Assembly: GCA_028571685.1 (NCBI GenBank)
Contig: CM053158.1
Span: 52,188,501 to 52,252,500 of the forward strand
Reading direction: 5' to 3'
Length of the DNA: 64,000 bases
DNA from: Heterohyrax brucei
Lineage: Eukaryota; Chordata; Mammalia; Hyracoidea; Procaviidae
Both the position numbers and the translations under genes were made by a program. The stretch's first letter is position 1, and each line of letters opens with the position of its first letter. The notes under the pieces are model-generated. The model worked only from the letters and a program-made list of their open reading frames with translations, was not told the origin of the DNA and searched no databases. This document shows, one piece after another, positions 61,023-64,000 of the stretch.

Positions 61023-62582
61023 TTTTTTTGTTTTTTAATGTTGGCCGAATTTGAAATCCAGGTATACTTTGTTTAGTCAGTCCTGCATTCATCTGCATTT
61101 AAGTTCAGAATCCTTTTATACATAGTTCTCTTTATCTCTGAAATATGTATCTCCTTCGGCAGTATAATACACGAAAGGATGAAGCACAGAGAGTATGTGC
61201 TGGGGAGGAGTGGATATGGCGTGTGCCTAAATTACCAAGTTACACTTGCCCTGGCCTCCTGGTCTCTGATCACCTTTCCTTGGTGTCTGTTGTCTGTCAC
61301 CCACCCCTGGGCATGAACTGCCCAGAGGGAACAGTCCCTAGGACTTCCTGGCATAAAGTGAGTCTTTCCTTTCTGCAGACACTCTCTGTTCTATCACGCA
61401 GTTTTATTTCTTTCTAACAGATTCAGGCTTTGCATTTAACCATTTTGAATTGCTCGTTGACTGCCTGGTTTTGTCGATACTACTTTAAAGGAGAAGCTTC
61501 ATGAGGACGGAAGCTCGTTTGTGTTTTTAGCTCACTTTTGCATTGCTAGTGTGTGGCTGGTAAAGATTTGTTGATAGAAGACAGGAATGAAGGAACAAGT
61601 AGATATCAGAAGATTGGGGGTTCTTGCGTTAATAATACTGGTTCTCTGTGTGAACACTGGGCAATGCCCTTGATATTGTGTCCTTGAATTGTGTCCATTT
61701 TTTCTCCTACTGAAGAAATAGGTAAGAGGGTATGTTCTAAAAGTTCTGTCATTTCCCCTCGACATTGCCCATTTACAGTTGTATTAAGATTTAGTGACTT
61801 GGCTTAATTTCTACCTTTTGGGGGACAGAGATGAGTGAATAGCATTTCTTTTTGTATTCAGAAACCATCTAGTCCAGTTTTTTGATCTGCCTGTCCTTCC
61901 AGTATTTTGGTATTACTTTGTTCCTGGGTCTAGAGAATATTTTAAAAAGGCTTTCAGAACTGGGGGCACACAATTTTTAGATCCTTTCTGTCATTTTATA
62001 CTCTCTCCCATCCTCACCCTTTTCTCCAATCTTCTCAGTTGTTTCTCTGTTTTCAAATACTCCAAAAGCTCGTTTGAAAATCTGTACCAATTTGATTGTT
62101 TTTCCAGCATTTTTCTGGGTGGTCTGCAACCAAGGACCGATCCTGACCTCAAGGCACTTGGTCGCATTAACAGAAAGTGTCTCAGTCCCCTTTGTTCCAC
62201 TGCATGGGAGGTGGATGCTCATTGGGTCCGTGAGGCCTTTGCAGTATCGGCCTGAACCAGACACCCTTTCTTTTTATAAGACCTTGGAGCTTGGCTCAGC
62301 TTGGCTCACCCTAGACACCTTGAGGTCATGACCTGTGCTCATTCCTCTGCTTTTCAATCTTGATAAGCCTGTCTGGCCCACTGTGGCAAACCCTCGTTGC
62401 CCAGATATGCTGAATCTGAGCAGCCTGGAAGGCCTGCCCTTCTCCTTTCTGTCTGTTGGCTCCTTGCACTATAGGGAAGGAACATGCAGACTTTGCCTTC
62501 CTGTGGACCTGTTTCATAAATTTTACATGTTCATTTGGCCTTTAAGAATTAAGATCAGATCCCTTTGGATGCATTAAATTGG
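61023..62582. other. Intronic sequence
   Basis: Holds an L2 end (61480-61600); otherwise unique sequence with no exon seen. Confidence 0.4.
61480..61600 (+). repeat. L2 LINE 3' end
   Basis: gaagcttcatgaggacggaa, tgcattgctagtgtgtggct and agatttgttgatagaagac match the L2 3' end. Confidence 0.65.
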
Positions 62583-62960
62583 TCTTGTTGTCAGTTGCCG
62601 TGAGGTCATCCCCTCCTCACAGAGGACCCCATGTACAACAGGAGGATTGTGTGATCCCGTGCCATCTTCAGATTCGCCAATCTGCCCCAGTCCATTGTCA
62701 CAGCCGCTGTGTATTTGAGTGCTGCCAATCTAGGAGGCTTATCCACTAGCCCTGTGTGAGACAATATTCTGTTGTGATCCAGAGGGTTTTCGTTTGGCTG
62801 ATTGTCAGAAGGACTTTCTTTCTAGTCTGTTGTTGTCTGGAAACGCCACTGGAATCTGACTACCTTGGATGGTCTTGCTTACATTTGAAATACTGCTGGC
62901 ATTGCTTCCAGCATCGCAGCACACAAGCCACCAAACTGCAAAAACCGACAGGCAGGTGGT
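62583..62960 (-). mobile_element. Composite RTE/AfroSINE-related element
   Basis: tgttgtcagttgccgtgagg, cccgtgccatcttcagattc, ggcattgcttccagcatcgc and accgacaggcaggtgg. Shares the body of the element at 392-720, but the tRNA-Gly head is missing. Confidence 0.65.
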
Positions 62961-63923
62961 AGGGTATTGACTTAGCAGCCTCTGCCCTTGACCCAGGACT
63001 TTGTCCTGCACGTTCCCTCCACTGTGACTTGTATCTGTTGTGCCTCCACAGGACCCCATTCCTCATGCCTTGGCACAGATGCAACCTCATTCCCTGAAGC
63101 ACCTGTCTCGTTTTTTCCAGTATCAATTCTGATCGCTCATTTTGAAGCAAAACCATTCCCCTTTCTTTCTATGCAGTACATCCCTTCATCAAAGCCGTAG
63201 CCCCACGGGTTTTGTGGTTACTGAGTAAGTGGTCTGCCATCTCGGTGAGACCGTGTGGCCCTCAAGGCTGGCAGTGGTGTCCTGACCTGTGTTCAGTGCT
63301 GAGTAAAGGAAGCAAGGGAAAGGGAGGGCGGGAGGAAGAAAGGGTGGAGACACGTTCCCTATTCCTGAAGCCTTGGACCATGGGATCCCAAAGTTACTCA
63401 GCCTTCTTTTGAAAACCCCTCCTCTTTTTGCAAGAAGTTGGTTCTCTTGTTTTCCTTCAGATGCTCTGCTCTCAACGATCTCTCAGTCGTTCAGCAATCC
63501 TCAGAATTCCTCTCTCAATGAAGACTCATCTCTGGGTTGTGTCTACCCTGCTGGAGAGATGGCTGTCAGCCAGGAATCAGTGGGAGTCCCAGCCAAGCCC
63601 AGCATGTCTTACTACAGAAGTTCATGGTCAAGCTATTTTTATTTAGCAAAGAAGGGCTTGTTTTCCGTGATTGTCCACAAGTACAGGAAAAAAAATTCAT
63701 TCATTTGCTTCCACACTACCTGCACTGCAGGGCTGTGTTATGTGTTCTATTTCTGTTCCACATTTGGAGTTTTCACTGATAAGCAACCCAGAATGTTTAC
63801 GTGAAGTTGTGGAGGATCTGCCATCCCAACAAGGGCTCAGTGTTGTGCATTTGAGGTGAAAATGCCCAGTCTTTGCAGCTAAGAATGTTCATGTCAGATT
63901 GCAATAAAAAGGAAAAGAAGGCA
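62961..63923. other. Intronic sequence
   Basis: No repeat or exon recognised. Overlapping open frames of up to 143 codons have no recognised similarity. Confidence 0.4.
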
Positions 63924-64000
63924 TGTTTTAGTCAGCTAGGGCTGCTGTAACATAAATACCACCGAGTGGATGGCTTTAACAAAGGAAGGTTTATTCTTAC
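63924..64000 (-). mobile_element. MaLR-type LTR, cut by the window end
   Basis: tgttttagtcagctagggct through ggaaggtttattcttac closely matches the start of the nested LTR at 55785. Confidence 0.8.

Larger units (their letters stand above)
20534..64000 (+). other. Intron between FOXP1 coding exons 1 and 2 (5' part)
   Basis: The second FOXP1 coding exon, expected to encode Ala-Leu-Gln followed by a glutamine-rich stretch, was not found before the window ends, so the intron exceeds 43 kb. Large introns here are usual for FOXP1. No other gene is supported inside it. Confidence 0.8.

Noticed and set aside
63373..63804. 143-codon plus-strand open frame near the window end
   Set aside because: No recognised similarity and several overlapping frames of similar length in the same place, the usual sign of chance openness.
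1..64000. CRISPR array, operon, phage or other microbial system
   Set aside because: The repeats are dispersed retroposons with target-site duplications, coding density is vertebrate-like and introns are present.

Overview
This window is vertebrate nuclear DNA, almost certainly from an afrotherian mammal and most likely a paenungulate (elephant, or a manatee, dugong or hyrax relative). The evidence is about 36 copies of the tRNA-derived AfroSINE family, on both strands. Three forms are visible: a short ~160 bp form lacking an internal block, a ~200 bp form, and a form carrying the core that reads 'cctggcgatctacttc' on its sense strand. Repeats shared by all placental mammals lie between them (MIR, L2, L3/CR1, L1M/HAL1-like, MER5, MER20, other hAT elements, MaLR LTRs, mariner remnants).

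Only one protein-coding exon can be supported: bases 20349-20533 on the + strand. It holds the first coding exon of the forkhead transcription factor gene FOXP1: 11 bases of 5' UTR, then 58 codons starting [14 protein letters not shown] and ending in a glutamine run at a canonical splice donor. Everything before it is intron between 5' non-coding exons (none of which I can place), and everything after it is the long intron before the second coding exon. The whole window is therefore transcribed but almost entirely non-coding. I find no CpG island, functional RNA gene, CRISPR array, operon or microbial feature.

Layout. 1-7.4 kb holds a tRNA-Gly-headed composite SINE, a MER20, a tail-to-tail AfroSINE pair and a MIR/L2/MER5 mosaic. 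7.4-12.3 kb has no AfroSINE and contains a dense cluster of forkhead-type TGTTTRY sites (9321-9722), the best regulatory candidate in the window. 12.3-20.3 kb is SINE-rich; one MIR at 18.2-19.1 kb is split by four minus-strand AfroSINEs. 20.3-20.5 kb is the FOXP1 exon, with a C13 homopolymer just upstream of its acceptor. 20.5-43 kb alternates AfroSINEs with MIR, L1 and hAT fragments and an LTR fragment. 43.1-53.3 kb is AfroSINE-poor with few recognisable repeats, and may hold conserved intronic regulatory sequence. 54.9-55.6 kb has two mariner remnants as an inverted repeat. 55.66-57.87 kb is a complete LTR-internal-LTR MaLR provirus with a second LTR nested inside it. 57.9-64 kb is more SINE-rich intron with an L3/CR1 fragment and ends inside another MaLR-type LTR.

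Repeat names come from recalled consensus sequences, not a database run. Boundaries without a target-site duplication are good to roughly 10-20 bases.
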